From contig NC_092031.1 of assembly GCF_042242105.1 (NCBI RefSeq), positions 19,015,662 through 19,079,661 on the forward strand: a stretch of DNA of 64,000 nucleotides, read 5' to 3'. The stretch comes from Pempheris klunzingeri. Taxonomy: Eukaryota; Chordata; Actinopteri; Acropomatiformes; Pempheridae. Both the position numbers and the translations under genes were made by a program. Of this stretch, positions 24,960 to 35,492 are shown in pieces; position 1 is the first letter of the stretch; every line of letters begins with the position of its first letter. A model generated the notes under the pieces. The model ran no database searches and was not told where the DNA came from. It saw only the letters and a program-made list of their open reading frames with translations.

Positions 24960-25265
24960 TGTCCTTAGTGGGTGGAGACGGAGCCATGGGATGCCTGGCC
25001 CACAGCCTCCATATACAGAGGTAGATCGCTACGATCCCCAGCTCCTCCAGTCCACATGTCTTTGGGCAAGACACTGAACCTCAAATTCTTCCTGAAGTTG
25101 TGATTTGGTGTGTGATTGTGTGTGAATGAATAGTTTACTCCTGATGGCAGTTTGCCATCATTTTTGTGTTGTGATGGGGTTGTGAACGGGTGAGTGTAGT
25201 GTTAAAGAGCTCCAAGCTGTCAAAAAGACCAGAGAGGTGCTATACAAGGGCAGTCCATATAGTAT
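24960..25265. repeat. Teleost interspersed repeat (SINE- or MITE-like)
   Basis: CTTTGGGCAAGACACTGAACC, then ...GTGTGTGAATGAATAG... and ...GTGCTATACAAGGGCAGTCCAT match the word order of a repeat very common in fish genomes. Ends are not defined. Confidence 0.55.
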
Positions 25266-26008
25266 TTTACCCCAGGAGAATTAAACAGACCTGTCTGAGA
25301 GGACTGGACTCTTCATAACATGGCAGCAGTTCCTACTATTAGCTTCCATTTACATCTTTTTTTCCTGGGCTTTTTATTAATTTGGCCAGTAATATTCAAT
25401 AGTGCAGCACCCTCATAGCTTGATTGTCAGACAGGAGTGGTGAATTACATCCCAAGAACTCAAACTGGAAAGGTTCTTGTGGTCAAAATGCAGGCAAAGT
25501 TCCTGTTTTCAGTTTTTGCAGGTACAATTTTTAAAACCCTCAGTTCCTGATTGCTTCCAGGGCCCCTCTCTGCCTCTTTGTGCCCCTGTGACTCTACCAG
25601 CAGCAGTTGAGAGGGCGATCAGACAGCATGGCTTCCCTCCTGTTGGGATGTGATGGATGAGGGCTGTGTGTGATCACTCCACAATGGCACACACACCTAA
25701 TCCTCTCCTCTCCCCCTCACTTCTCTCCTCCGTCCACCCCTCCTCTCTCCTGTTTCCTCTGCTCCATTCCAGCCTCCTGTCTTGTCACTTGTCCTTTTTC
25801 CTTTTCCAATCTATGTTTTCTCCAACTCCCCTTTGTTCAATCCTCTTTTCTGCCCTGTTTTGTTTCCTATTTGAGTCTTCTACGCTCTCCACTCCCCCTT
25901 TCCTCTTCACTTCATTGCTCCGCTCCTTTCCTTTTTCGTTCAACACCTTTTCCTAAGTTTTTGGTATATTTGTCCGTGTTTGCATTCACTCCACCACCAA
26001 TGTCCTGC
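25266..26008. other. C/T-rich intergenic DNA
   Basis: A pyrimidine-rich tract (about 25690-25960) makes long but low-complexity open frames rich in Ser, Leu and Phe. No gene recognised. Confidence 0.6.
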
Positions 26009-26110
26009 TTCAGAATCAGAATCAGAATCAGAATTCCTTTAATAATCCCCAGGGGGAAATTGCTTTTTGTTACACACAGCTCCAAAAGAATAAGAATAAA
26101 CTTCAAACAC
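26009..26110. repeat. Teleost interspersed repeat with CAGAAT tandem head
   Basis: CAGAATCAGAATCAGAATCA, then TTTAATAATCCCCAGGGGGAAATTGCTTTTTG, a word order shared by an abundant fish repeat often found at a LINE or DNA-element end. The family is not certain. Confidence 0.55.
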
Positions 26111-26434
26111 AAAAGTAATAATAATGATAATAATAATAATGATACAAATAATACCACTACTACTACTAATAATATATAACAACATGTACATTCAGAGTGA
26201 GGAGATGTATTATATAATACTAATAATACTACTACCACTACTACTACCAACAATAACATATAACAATGTACACTCAGAGTGAGGAGCTGTACCAGATTAT
26301 AATAATGATAATAATAATAATAATAATACAAATAATACCACTGCTACTAATAATAATAATAATATATAACAACATGTACACTCTGAGTGAGGAGCTGTAT
26401 TATATAATTATAATAATAATAACAATAATAATAA
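26111..26434. repeat. TAA/TAC microsatellite with a repeated 30-bp cassette
   Basis: Runs of TAA, TAATGA and TAC alternate with three copies of a cassette resembling ACATGTACACTCAGAGTGAG-GAGCTGTA (about 26182, 26265 and 26372), so the tract is a compound minisatellite. Confidence 0.85.
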
Positions 26435-26960
26435 TCAGGTGAGTCCAGAGTCCAGGGTCCTCTCCTCTTTGGTGGAACAGTTCACGTACTGGGTGAAGTT
26501 GGACAGTGCCTTTGCCATGGTGACATGGTTGAAGACAGAGACAGCAGTGAGTGCACTCTGGTGAAGAGTCTGTACCCGGGCTATGGCGGAGTGGATGACG
26601 TCACACGCCGAAGTTGTCTGGTGCCACAGCAAATAGTAATTTTATGTAATTTAAACATTTTTTTTACTTAATTTTCTTTCAGGACAACTTGTTCCAACAT
26701 TAAACTAGGAGCAGTCTTTTTTTCTGTCAGTATGACTTCTGTAGGACCTGGGAGCACAGACACTACAAAACTGCATCTAGATGATCTATGATTTAATTCA
26801 GTGATATAAACAATATAATAGTATCATAAATAAATCAATAAAAGTTTTGTAATGTAATGAAAAGCGAATGTTTTTGTCTCCATAGCTCCACAGGTCGATT
26901 AGGCCCATTGATAATGACGCCGCTTCCACTATGAAAAACGAATAAAAAGCCAGACTGAAG
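26435..26960. other. Intergenic; includes an inverted remnant of the tRNA-array spacer
   Basis: At about 26653-26710 the minus strand reads TAGTTTAATGTTGGAACAAG, then CTGAAAGAAAATTAAGTAAA, matching spacer DNA of the tRNA repeat and of the outlier at 26966 in opposite orientation. The rest is unassigned. Confidence 0.5.
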
Positions 26961-27420
26961 GCCTTAATGTTGGAACAAATTCTCCTGAAAGAAAATTAAG
27001 TAAAAAAATAAAAAATTACACAAAACTTCTCATGTAAGCTAATTCCCCTCCACCGACACCAAGCTGGGAGGTGGTTGCGGCTGACTTTGACATCCTAAAA
27101 CAGGTCCCATTTTGTTCGTTCATTGCAGGTCAACTTTGGAAGAAAAACAAAAAATATGTCGAATATGTCGAACGAAGGCCGGTTAGCTCAGATGGCCAGA
27201 GTGTAATGCTAATAACGCCAAAGGCATGGGATTGACCCCCATACTGACCAAAAAGAATTTTTTGCCATTTTTCTGCATCATCCTGCTGCTACCAATACCA
27301 AAAGATCATGCTCTAAAATTTGGGCAGCATCCATTAGCTGATCCTCAGCAACAAATTCTCCTGAAAGAAAATTAAGTAAAGAAATAAAAAATTACAAAAA
27401 ACCGCCTGGCCTTCTCTGTC
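26961..27420 (+). repeat. Diverged, shortened outlier of the tRNA repeat
   Basis: Plus-strand sequence matches array spacer: AATGTTGGAACA...TTAAAAA-like...CATGTAAGCTAATTCC...ACACCAAGC...GGTGGTT...CATTGCAGGTCAACTTTGGA, then a decayed tRNA-Ile. The tRNA-Arg and about 220 bp after it are missing between CTTCTC and CATGTAAGC. It is far more diverged than any unit in the main array. Confidence 0.75.
27177..27250 (+). pseudogene. Decayed tRNA-Ile (AAT) outside the array
   Basis: Length and acceptor 5' strand match the array Ile genes, and anticodon AAT is still there. Two pairs of the anticodon stem are lost (GTAATGC for GTGGTGC) and the B box reads GGATTGACC for GGTTCGACC. Most likely not transcribed. 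Confidence 0.8.
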
Positions 27421-28064
27421 ATTCGAGCAAAGCCATCATGTCAGAGCCAATTGCATTGCTTAACGCTACCAAGATTCTACCAAGATTTGACCAATCACAT
27501 GCGGCCCCACTACCAAGATGTGCCTACCAAGATTTAACAAATCAGAATTGCCAGAGCTACCAAGAATTGAGCCGGAAGCTGCTGCCCACTCAAAAGTTCA
27601 CCAGAGTGCACAACCTTTCAACTTTGTTGACATCTTGTGCAATATTTTTGGTAAGTTCATCGCCGTTTTTTGTCTCCAATTGTTGATATGTGGGTGTCGC
27701 CATTAGGGATAATGTGTTGACGCAAGTCTTCATCAGCTTGTTTTACATCCACTGATGCACGTTGGATGTCGGTCATGAGATCTTGTAGTATCTCAATGGA
27801 GAAAGGTTTATTGAGTACTTTTTTAGCCTCCTTAGCATGCGCTTTCCATTTGTCATAACTAATTGTGAAGCGATTTTGAAGCACTTTAGATCTGCCATAA
27901 TGGAGTTCTTTTACCCTTTACTGTGAGTGTTCGGGTTCTTTGACTTCTTATTCCTTCTTCTGTAGCAGCTTGGGTCTCTAAACCTATCTCAGTCAGTGGG
28001 TTTGTCTAAAGGTTCATTAGACTGCTGATTTTGTAACTTTGTAATTTCACTGTTACTGTCAGAA
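27421..28064. other. Unassigned DNA left of the hAT element
   Basis: Holds several TACCAAGATT-like words at about 27466-27565 and a 75-codon minus-strand frame at 27884-27657 (KWKAHAKEAKKVLNKP start, charged and helical). That frame may be a piece of a retroelement protein, but I do not recognise it. Confidence 0.35.
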
Positions 28065-30204
28065 CAGTGTTTTTCAACCTTTTTTGAGCCACGGCACATT
28101 TTTTACATTGGAAAAATCTTGCAGCACACCACCAACCAAAAATGTTACAAAATGACACTCTGTAGCCTAATACAGTATATATAATTACAATATAGTTTCT
28201 CAATTTATTTATACTCACTCAGTGTGAAACCTGGGCCTGTTTAGATGAACAAAGCCGATATCATGGCAGGAATTGAAGAAAGACACACGAAGCTCTTCTT
28301 CAACAGCTCTCAGTCTCTCTCTGTTTTTAGTTTTTATAGCAGTTAGGCTTGAAAAGCTCAGATCACACAGATATGTTGTGGAAAATGGAAGCAATGTCAA
28401 AACAGCTTTGTTGGCCAGAATGGGGAACTCCTTGGCAGCAGTCAACCAGTTAGTTCCTCCTGCTCCTGTAAAGTCATGTCCTTTCCAACAACTTCCCTGG
28501 GTCCCTAACCCAGTCAAGGCATTCAGTGGAGGCTGAAGAGAAATAAAATGACAACTTCTCCTCAAGAGTTTTCAAATGTTTACCTATTACATCGCACAGT
28601 GCAGCAGTGTGATCTTGCCATTTCTCTGTGAGTGGGAACATCTCAAGGTTGGCACTTTGCACATGTTTTTGCCAGAGGTGCACCTTTAAACAGAATCCAT
28701 TTATTTTATCTGTGCTTGTAAGCATTTTGGCCTTGCATCCGTGTGTTCAGTTCATTCAGATGATGAAATATATCTGCCAGGTATGCCAGCTTTGCACACC
28801 ACTCATCACTTGCAAACAGATTTGAGTAATCGGACCTCTCATTTGTCAGAAACACTTTAAGTTCCTCCCGCAGCTCATACACACAGGCCAGCACCTTGCC
28901 GCGCAACAACCATCGGACCTCCGTATGGAGCAATAAGGCTTTATGCTCCGCTCCCATTTCCTCACACAAAGATGCAAATATACGACTTTTCAAAGCACAA
29001 AGCAAATGCGCACAACATCATCCAACACAGGAACTAGTTCTACTGGTAAAGTCTTTGCAACAAGGGCCTCACAGTGCAAAAAACAGTGCGTAACAATAAG
29101 ATCTGGGTTTCTTTCCTTCACTCTAATGAAGCCTTTGGTGCGCCCGACCATGGCTGCAGCTCCATCAGTGCAAACACTTGTGCAATTTGTTGTTTTTTCT
29201 GGCAGTGCCTTGCAAAATAGGAAGTTTTCTCTAATGGCATCTCCATCCACAAAACGCACATTGGCCAAGAGCTGAGAATGTCCACTAATATCCATAGACT
29301 CATGAAGTTACAACGCAAATTTCCTACTGATGCGTAAAAACAAAACATGACTTTAGATGTCTGTAGACATGCCATCAATACGTCTGGAAATTGTGTTATC
29401 TGAGAGCGGGACTTTAGCTATGTCTTTAACCGCATCAGGGCCGAGCATCTCATTGACAATGGCTTTGCAGGCAGGTAGTATTAATGTCTCTGCCACAGTG
29501 TGGGACTTTTTTGATTTAGCTACGAGTTCAGCAACTAGGTAACTAGCTTTGAGGGCTTTCTCATTTACCTTTGTGGTTTTTCTCATAAAAGTTGGGAGAT
29601 GGCGTTTAAGCGTGCTTGGCACCATGGCGCTGTTGGACAGCTTCTCGCCACACACCAAGCATAGTGGAGTCGGTGTCGTCTCATCCCCGGTGAAAGTAAA
29701 TCCAAACGAAAGATAGTGTTGTGACTTCTCTGATGCCGATGATGTGCAGATGAAACGAAGGAAAACGTCCGATGACAACGACTTGTTGCATAAAAATAGG
29801 TTTATTACAAAAAGATCAGTTGTCTAACAGGCTCCATGGTTGCCTGGAAAGACGTAACCCAATTATTTGTCTCTTACAGACAGAGTATCCCCTAGCCAAA
29901 TTAACGTCTTCCCCGAGCTTCTCTTCTCCATCACTGTCACCATGACCTGTCGCATGCGTCACTAATTCTCTTGTCTCTAAGGAGGAACGAGGCAATAAGC
30001 TACCTGCTGCCACCCGGATGAACATTACATTACTCTGCCAGTCACTATATTACAGCACAGACACTCGACAATGGCATATTATTTGCAGATAATAATTAAT
30101 AAATGTTAATAAAAAAAAGAATTTTAAGACTAATTAAGTGAAATTGGATAATTTCTCACGGCACACCTGACGATCTCTCACGGCACACTGGTTGAAAATC
30201 ACTG
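28065..30204 (-). mobile_element. hAT transposon (ZBED5-like), decayed
   Basis: Terminal inverted repeats begin CAGTGTTTTTCAACC on the left and CAGTGATTTTCAACC (complement) on the right, followed on both sides by GCCACGGCACA/TGCCGTGAG-type words. Flanking 8-mers TGTCAGAA and GTCTAGAA look like a slightly decayed 8-bp target duplication, the size hAT elements make. Inside, the minus strand encodes a broken transposase. It sits between the tRNA outlier and the main tRNA array. Confidence 0.85.
28215..29778 (-). pseudogene. ZBED5/SCAND3-like hAT transposase, broken
   Basis: Parts in order on the minus strand: BED zinc finger start ([20 protein letters not shown], 29700-29600), the DNA-binding to catalytic linker ([20 protein letters not shown]), the catalytic region (FVDGDAIRENFLFCKALPE; CTSVCTDGAAAMVGRTKGF), the insertion domain ([36 protein letters not shown]) and the C-terminal dimerisation block ([20 protein letters not shown], then [17 protein letters not shown]). 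The text is split over several frames, with an internal loss after the first His of the zinc finger and another before the CTDGA block. It cannot make a full protein. Related genes ZBED5, ZBED7 and ZBED8 are domesticated hAT transposases; this copy is only a transposon remnant. Confidence 0.85.
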
Positions 30205-31345
30205 GTCTAGAACACAATTATTAGCTTCAGGCTCAAATTCAGCCATCTTTGGTGTTATCTAAATTGTCCTTACTTGTCTTATAGTTTAGATGTTGAAACT
30301 TAAATTAAGTCAAATCAGTTAATTGACTAGCTTAGGTTAAACCTCACTAATTTGTTGCATAAGCTGCAACAATAGCTAACTTTGCCGTAATGTGTAATTA
30401 ACACCTGTTCAAAGTGCCAATGAACTTATTTTTAACTTAATGAATTGGAGAACACTTCTCTTTAACACTTAGCAAGTTATAACAATATTGGCTATACTAG
30501 CCCTTTAAATGTTTTGCACACTTTAAAATAGCTTAACAGTAAATAACTACCGCGAATTACGCAATGACTATAAAAACTGAAACATGTACACAACACCAGA
30601 GAAGTTACTCTTTTTGGCACTTATAAGTTCCTTAAAGCAGTTGGCGAAGTTACTCCACTTCTTCACATTCAACTTGTTTTGAATGTGTCCTTGTTGGCTT
30701 GACCATGCTATGCTCCTGAACTCCGTTTGCCACTTGCTGCAGTCACTGGTATATGCACAGTCTTATCTGCCGACAATTATTTTATTTTTTATTAGTTGTT
30801 TTTATTATTATTATTATTTTGAAAGTCCGTTGCTCGCTGGCTCTGAATACACATACAGACAAACCATGGGTCACGGGGGGGGGCTTGGGATGGGCATCAT
30901 CACGTGTCTCAACCAATGAGAGCATTTGGGGTAGGCCTTGGGTCGCTTTCACACCAGAGCTGTTTGGTCCGCTTTAAACGGACCGGAGTTCATTTCCTTA
31001 GATAGTCCACTTCGTTTGGGCAGTGAAAGCTCATCCAAACTCTGGTGCTGACCAAACAAGCAAACTCTGGTCCGCCAGAATCAATCAATCAATTCATTCA
31101 TTAATTATTATTAATTAATATTATGATCGTGGCTCTGGACTCTCAGGGTAACTTGTTTTTCTATAACAAACTAGATAAAACGTTAATGCCCTGGCAGTGG
31201 AAAATAGCATTGGTTTTATATTTGATTTGATTACATTAATGTTTAAGTTGAAATTTACAAGAAATATTTTAACTGCTTATTTGTTTGAAAACCAAATGTT
31301 ATTGCACTTTAGTTCATATAGCAGTACTTTTAAAATGAGACCAAA
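30205..31345. other. Spacer between hAT element and tRNA array
   Basis: AT-rich, no gene recognised. A TTA tract lies near 30801-30819. About 30948-31085 holds a possible MITE-like repeat (listed separately). Confidence 0.5.
30948..31085. repeat. Possible MITE-like fish repeat
   Basis: CGCTTTCACACCAGAGCTG...TTTGGTCCGC...CGGACCGGAGTTC, then the near-complement ...CAAACTCTGGTCCGCC. These words occur in a dispersed fish and vertebrate repeat. Exact ends are not seen. Confidence 0.35.
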
Positions 31346-31416
31346 ATTGGTCAGACTTCGTTAATTGCAGGTCAACTTTGTAAGAAAAACGTGAGGACAA
31401 AAATATTTCCAACGAA

Positions 31417-31491
31417 GGCCGGTTAGCTCAGATGGTCAGAGCGTGGTGCTAATAACGCCAAAGGTCATGGGTTCGACCCCCATACTGGCTA
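31417..31491 (+). tRNA. tRNA-Ile (AAT), class I-b, variant
   Basis: First Ile locus of the main array. It is 75 nt because of an extra A before the variable loop, and its last acceptor base is T (ACTGGCT), giving a G1-T72 pair. A and B boxes (TAGCTCAGATGG, GGTTCGACC) are intact. Confidence 0.75.
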
Positions 31492-31712
31492 AAAACAGTG
31501 TTTTGCCAGACCCATTTTTAAGCATCATCTTGCTGCTACCAAGACCAAAAGATCATGCTCTAATAGATGGCAAGCATACGTTAACCGATCCTCACCTAGC
31601 AGGTGGTTAAACCTGGCCAACCTTCTAAACTGCTTCTGTGCCTAGTTTAATGTTGGAACACATTCTCAAGAATTAAAAAAATTAAAAATGACATAAAACT
31701 TCTCTTTGCTAA

Positions 31713-31785
31713 GACCGCGTGGCCTAATGGATAAGGCGTCTGACTTCGGATCAGAAGATTGAGGGTTCGAGTCCCTTCGTGGTTG
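31713..31785 (+). tRNA. tRNA-Arg (TCG), class R-a
   Basis: 73 nt, near-identical to vertebrate tRNA-Arg-TCG. Acceptor GACCGCG pairs with CGTGGTT (G1-T72 wobble), the anticodon loop is CTTCGGA, the T arm is GAGGG-TTCGAGT-CCCTT, discriminator G. A box TGGCCTAATGG and B box GGTTCGAGTCC are good. No intron. No TTTT occurs for about 240 bp downstream. It reads CGA (and by wobble CGG) codons. Confidence 0.95.
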
Positions 31786-32093
31786 CAAGCTCCAGCCCAG
31801 GTTGTGACTTCATGAAACTGTGCGTGTAAAGGAAATGTCTGCTGCAGTTGTGTAGATACGGCGCATCTGTACATATAAGCAAATGAAATACTTAGTAACA
31901 AAAACCATGCAGCATATGTTAATCAACTCCACTAATCATAACCCTGAAGATGTTCCATGTAAGCTAATTCCCCGACACCAAGCAGGCAGGTGGTTATGCT
32001 TGACTTCAACATCCTGAAACAGGTCCCGTTTTGTTCGTTCATTGCAGGTCAACTTTGGAAGAAAAACTTCAGGACAAAGCTCTGTCCACTGAA

Positions 32094-32167
32094 GGCCGGG
32101 TAGCTCAGATGGTCAGAGCGTGGTGCTAATAACGCCAAAGTCATGGGCTCGACCCCCATACTGGCGA
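32094..32167 (+). tRNA. tRNA-Ile (AAT), class I-c
   Basis: The acceptor stem is GGCCGGG against ACTGGCG, so pairs 1-72 and 7-66 are lost, and the variable loop reads AAGTC. Anticodon arm and D arm are canonical. This copy also has GGCTCGACC in the B box (T54 to C). A T-run of about nine follows about 22 nt downstream. May be transcribed but poorly matured. Confidence 0.55.
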
Positions 32168-32378
32168 AAAAGCCGTAAACTACCAGTGTTTTTTTTTCAG
32201 TACCATCCGACTCCTATGAAAAACTAGTACTATACGATTTGAATGGTTTTCCTTCCAGCCATGCTAAGGTCGGACATAGTCCCTCTTGACTTTGATGTCC
32301 AAAATTGGTCAGACTTTGTTCGTTCATTGCAGGTCAACTTTGGAAGAAAAACGTGAGGACAAAAATATGTCCAACGAA

Positions 32379-32452
32379 GGCCGGTTAGCTCAGATGGTCA
32401 CAGCGTGGTGCTAATTATGCCGAGGTGATCGGTTCGACCCTCCTACTGGCTA
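32379..32452 (+). pseudogene. Decayed tRNA-Ile, class I-d
   Basis: It keeps anticodon AAT but has loop CTAATTA (T at 37), a broken D-stem pair (CAGC for GAGC) and two broken T-stem pairs (ATCGG against CTCCT). Last acceptor base T. Centre variant ATTATGCCGAGG. Confidence 0.85.
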
Positions 32453-32683
32453 AAAACAGTGTTTTGCCAGACCCATTTTTCTGCATCATCTAGCTGCTAC
32501 CAAAACCAAAAGATCATGCTCTAAAAGATGGCAAGCATACGTTAACCGATCCTCACCTGCCAGGTGGTCAAACCTGACCAACCTTCTAAACTGCTTCTGT
32601 GCCTAGTTTAAAGTTGGAACACATTCTCAAGAATGAAAATTAATTAAAAAAATTAAAAATGACATAAAACATCTCTTTGCTGT

Positions 32684-32756
32684 GACAGCGTGGCCTAATG
32701 GATAAGGCGTCTGACTTCGGATCAGAAGATTGAGGGTTGGAGTCCCTTCGTGGTTG
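32684..32756 (+). pseudogene. Decayed tRNA-Arg (TCG), class R-b
   Basis: Same body as R-a but acceptor GACAGCG (A4 opposite G69) and T loop TTGGAGT: the B box GGTTCGAGTCC has become GGTTGGAGTCC, losing the near-invariant C56. Both the tRNA core and TFIIIC binding should suffer. Confidence 0.85.
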
Positions 32757-33064
32757 CAAGCTCCAGCCCAGGTTGTAACTCCGTGACACTGTGTGCGTAA
32801 AGGAAATGTCTGCTGCAGTTGTGTCGATACGGTGCATTTGTACATGTTAGCAAATGAAATACTTATTAATGAAAACCATGCAGTATATGTTAATCAACTC
32901 CACTAATCATAACCCTGAAGATCTTCCATGTAAGCTAATTCCCCGACACCAAGCAGGCAGGTGGTTATGCTTGACTTTAACATCCTGAAACAGGTCCCGT
33001 TTTGGTCGTTCATTGCAAGTCAACTTTGGAAGAAAAAATTTAGCACAAAACTCTTTCCACCGAA

Positions 33065-33138
33065 GGCCGGTTAGCTCAGATGGTCAGAGCGTGGTGCTAA
33101 TAACGCCAAGGTCATGGGTTCGACCCCCGTACTGGCCA
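33065..33138 (+). tRNA. tRNA-Ile (AAT), class I-a
   Basis: 74 nt with all stems paired: acceptor GGCCGGT with ACTGGCC, D stem GCTC/GAGC, anticodon stem TGGTG/CGCCA with loop CTAATAA, T stem ATGGG/CCCGT (one T-G wobble), discriminator A. It matches vertebrate tRNA-Ile-AAT. T6 terminator about 24 nt downstream. Decodes AUU and AUC after A34-to-inosine editing. Confidence 0.96.
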
Positions 33139-33348
33139 AAAGTCTGTAGTTTACCAAAGTCTTTTTTCAGTACCATTCTACTCCTATGAAAAGCTAATAC
33201 TATACGATTTGAATGGTTTTCCTTCAAGCCACACCAAGGTCGGAAATACTCCCCCTTGACTTTGATGTCCAAAATTGGTCAGACTTTGGTCGCGCCTTGC
33301 AGGTATACTTTGAAAGATAAACGTGAGGACAAAAATATGTCCAACGAA

Positions 33349-33422
33349 GGCCGGTTAGCTCAGATGGTCAGAGCGTGGTGCTAATAACGCCAAGGTCATG
33401 GGTTCGACCCCCGTACTGGCCA
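33349..33422 (+). tRNA. tRNA-Ile (AAT), class I-a
   Basis: Second of three Ile genes spaced 284 bp apart; it takes the place where an I-b gene is normal. Sequence as in the 33065 gene. Confidence 0.95.
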
Positions 33423-33632
33423 AAAGTCTGTAGTTTACCAAAGTCTTTTTTCAGTACCATTCTACTCCTATGAAAAGCTAATACTATACGATTTGAATGG
33501 TTTTCCTTCAAGCCACACCAAGGTCGGACATACTCCCCCTTGACTTTGATGTCCAAAATTGGTCAGACTTTGGTCGCGCCTTGCAGGTCAACTTTGAAAG
33601 ATAAACGTGAGGACAAAAATATGTCCAACGAA

Positions 33633-33706
33633 GGCCGGTTAGCTCAGATGGTCAGAGCGTGATGCTAATAACGCCAAGATCATGGGTTCGACCCCCATAC
33701 TGGCCA
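33633..33706 (+). tRNA. tRNA-Ile (AAT), class I-b, variant
   Basis: Third of the 284-bp triplet. The anticodon stem has GTGATGC for GTGGTGC, which loses one pair (A29 opposite C41), and the variable loop is AGATC. Otherwise canonical. Confidence 0.75.
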
Positions 33707-33928
33707 AAAACAGTGTTTTGCCAGACCCATTTTTAAGCATCATCTTGCTGCTACCAAGACCAAAAGATCATGCTCTAATAGATGGCAAGCATACGTTAAC
33801 CGATCCTCACCTAGCAGGTGGTTAAACCTGGCCAACCTTCTAAACTGCTTCTGTGCCTAGTTTAATGTTGGAACACATTCTCAAGAATTAAAAAAATTAA
33901 AAATGACAATAAAACTTCTCTTTGCTAA

Positions 33929-34001
33929 GACCGCGTGGCCTAATGGATAAGGCGTCTGACTTCGGATCAGAAGATTGAGGGTTCGAGTCCCTTCGTGGTT
34001 G
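33929..34001 (+). tRNA. tRNA-Arg (TCG), class R-a
   Basis: Canonical body. One extra A in the 5' flank (GACAATAAAAC) sets it apart from later copies. Confidence 0.95.
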
Positions 34002-34309
34002 CACGCTCCAGCCCAGGTTGTAACTTCATGAAACTGTGCGTGTAAAGGAAATGTCTGCTGCAGTTGTGTAGATACGGCGCATTTGTACATATAAGCAAAT
34101 GAAATACTTAGTAACAAAAACCATGCAGCATATGTTAATCAACTCCACTAATCATAACCCTGAAGATGTTCCATGTAAGCTAATTCCCCGACACCAAGCA
34201 GGCAGGTGGTTATGCTTGACTTCAACATCCTGAAACAGGTCCAGTTTTGTTCGTTCATTGCAGGTCAACTTTGGAAGAAAAACTTCAGGACAAAACTCTG
34301 TCCACTGAA

Positions 34310-34383
34310 GGCCGGGTAGCTCAGATGGTCAGAGCGTGGTGCTAATAACGCCAAAGTCATGGGTTCGACCCCCATACTGGCGA
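34310..34383 (+). tRNA. tRNA-Ile (AAT), class I-c
   Basis: 3' strand ACTGGCG; B box GGTTCGACC intact, unlike the 32094 copy. Confidence 0.6.
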
Positions 34384-34594
34384 AAAAGCCGTAAAGTACC
34401 AGTGTTTTTTTTTCAGTACCATCCGACTCCTATGAAAAACTAGTACTATACGATTTGAATGGTTTTCCTTCCAGCCATGCAAAGGTCGGACATAGTCCCT
34501 CTTGACTTTGATGTCCAAAATTGGTCAGACTTTGTTCGTTCATTGCAGGTCAACTTTGGAAGAAAAACGTGAGGACAAAAATATGTCCAACGAA

Positions 34595-34668
34595 GGCCGG
34601 TTAGCTCAGATGGTCACAGCGTGGTGCTAATTATGCCGAGGTGATCGGTTCGACCCTCCTACTGGCCA
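34595..34668 (+). pseudogene. Decayed tRNA-Ile, class I-d
   Basis: Centre ATTATGCCGAGG. The acceptor 3' strand is ACTGGCC here, so the acceptor stem is intact; the T-stem defects remain. Confidence 0.8.
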
Positions 34669-34899
34669 AAAACAGTGTTTTGCCAGACCCATTTTTCTGC
34701 ATCATCCAGCTGCTACCAAAACCAAAAGATCATGCTCTAAAAGATGGCAAGCATACGTTAACCGATCCTCACCTGCCAGGTGGTCAAACCTGACCAACCT
34801 TCTAAACTGCTTCTGTGCCTAGTTTAAAGTTGGAACACATTCTCAAGAATGAAAATTAATTAAAAAAATTAAAAATGACATAAAACATCTCTTTGCTGT

Positions 34900-34972
34900 G
34901 ACAGCGTGGCCTAATGGATAAGGCGTCTGACTTCGGATCAGAAGATTGAGGGTTGGAGTCTCTTCGTGGTTG
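34900..34972 (+). pseudogene. Decayed tRNA-Arg (TCG), class R-b
   Basis: GAGTCTC variant in the T arm. An 11-bp duplication (TGACACTCCG-like) follows at about 34998-35018, and the expected I-a gene after it is missing. Confidence 0.85.
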
Positions 34973-35492
34973 CAAGCTCCAGCCCAGGTTGTAACTCCGT
35001 GACACTCCGTGACACTGTGTGCGTAAAGGAAATGTCTGCTGCAGTTGTGTCGATACGGTGCATTTGTACATATAAGCAAATGAAATACTTAGTAACAAAA
35101 ACCATGCAGCATATGTTAATCAACTCCACTAATCATAACCCTGAAGATGTTCCATGTAAGCTAATTCCCCGACACCAAGCAGGCAGATGGTTATGCTTGA
35201 CTTCAACATCCTGAAACAGGTCCCGTTTTGGTCGTTCATTGCAAGTCAACTTTGGAAGAAAAAATTTAGCACAAAACTCTTTCCACCAACTACCAGTGTT
35301 TTTTTTTCAGTACCATCCGACTCACTCCTATGAAAAACTAGTACTATACGATTTGAATGGTTTTCCTTCCAGCCATGCTAAGGTCGGACATAGTCCCTCT
35401 TGACTTTGATGTCCAAAATTGGTCAGACTTTGTTCGTTCATTGCAGGTCAACTTTGGAAGAAAAACGTGAGGACAAAAATATGTCCAACGAA

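Noticed and set aside
25657-26179. Long plus-strand frames of 99 and 169 codons
   Set aside because: They come from a pyrimidine-rich tract and the adjoining simple repeats; composition is low-complexity and no domain is visible.
25912-26331. Minus-strand frame rich in Tyr, Val and Leu (MYYYYYYYHYY...)
   Set aside because: It is the translation of a TAA/TAC microsatellite.
28273-29542. Plus-strand frames in the hAT region
   Set aside because: Antisense shadows of the broken transposase.
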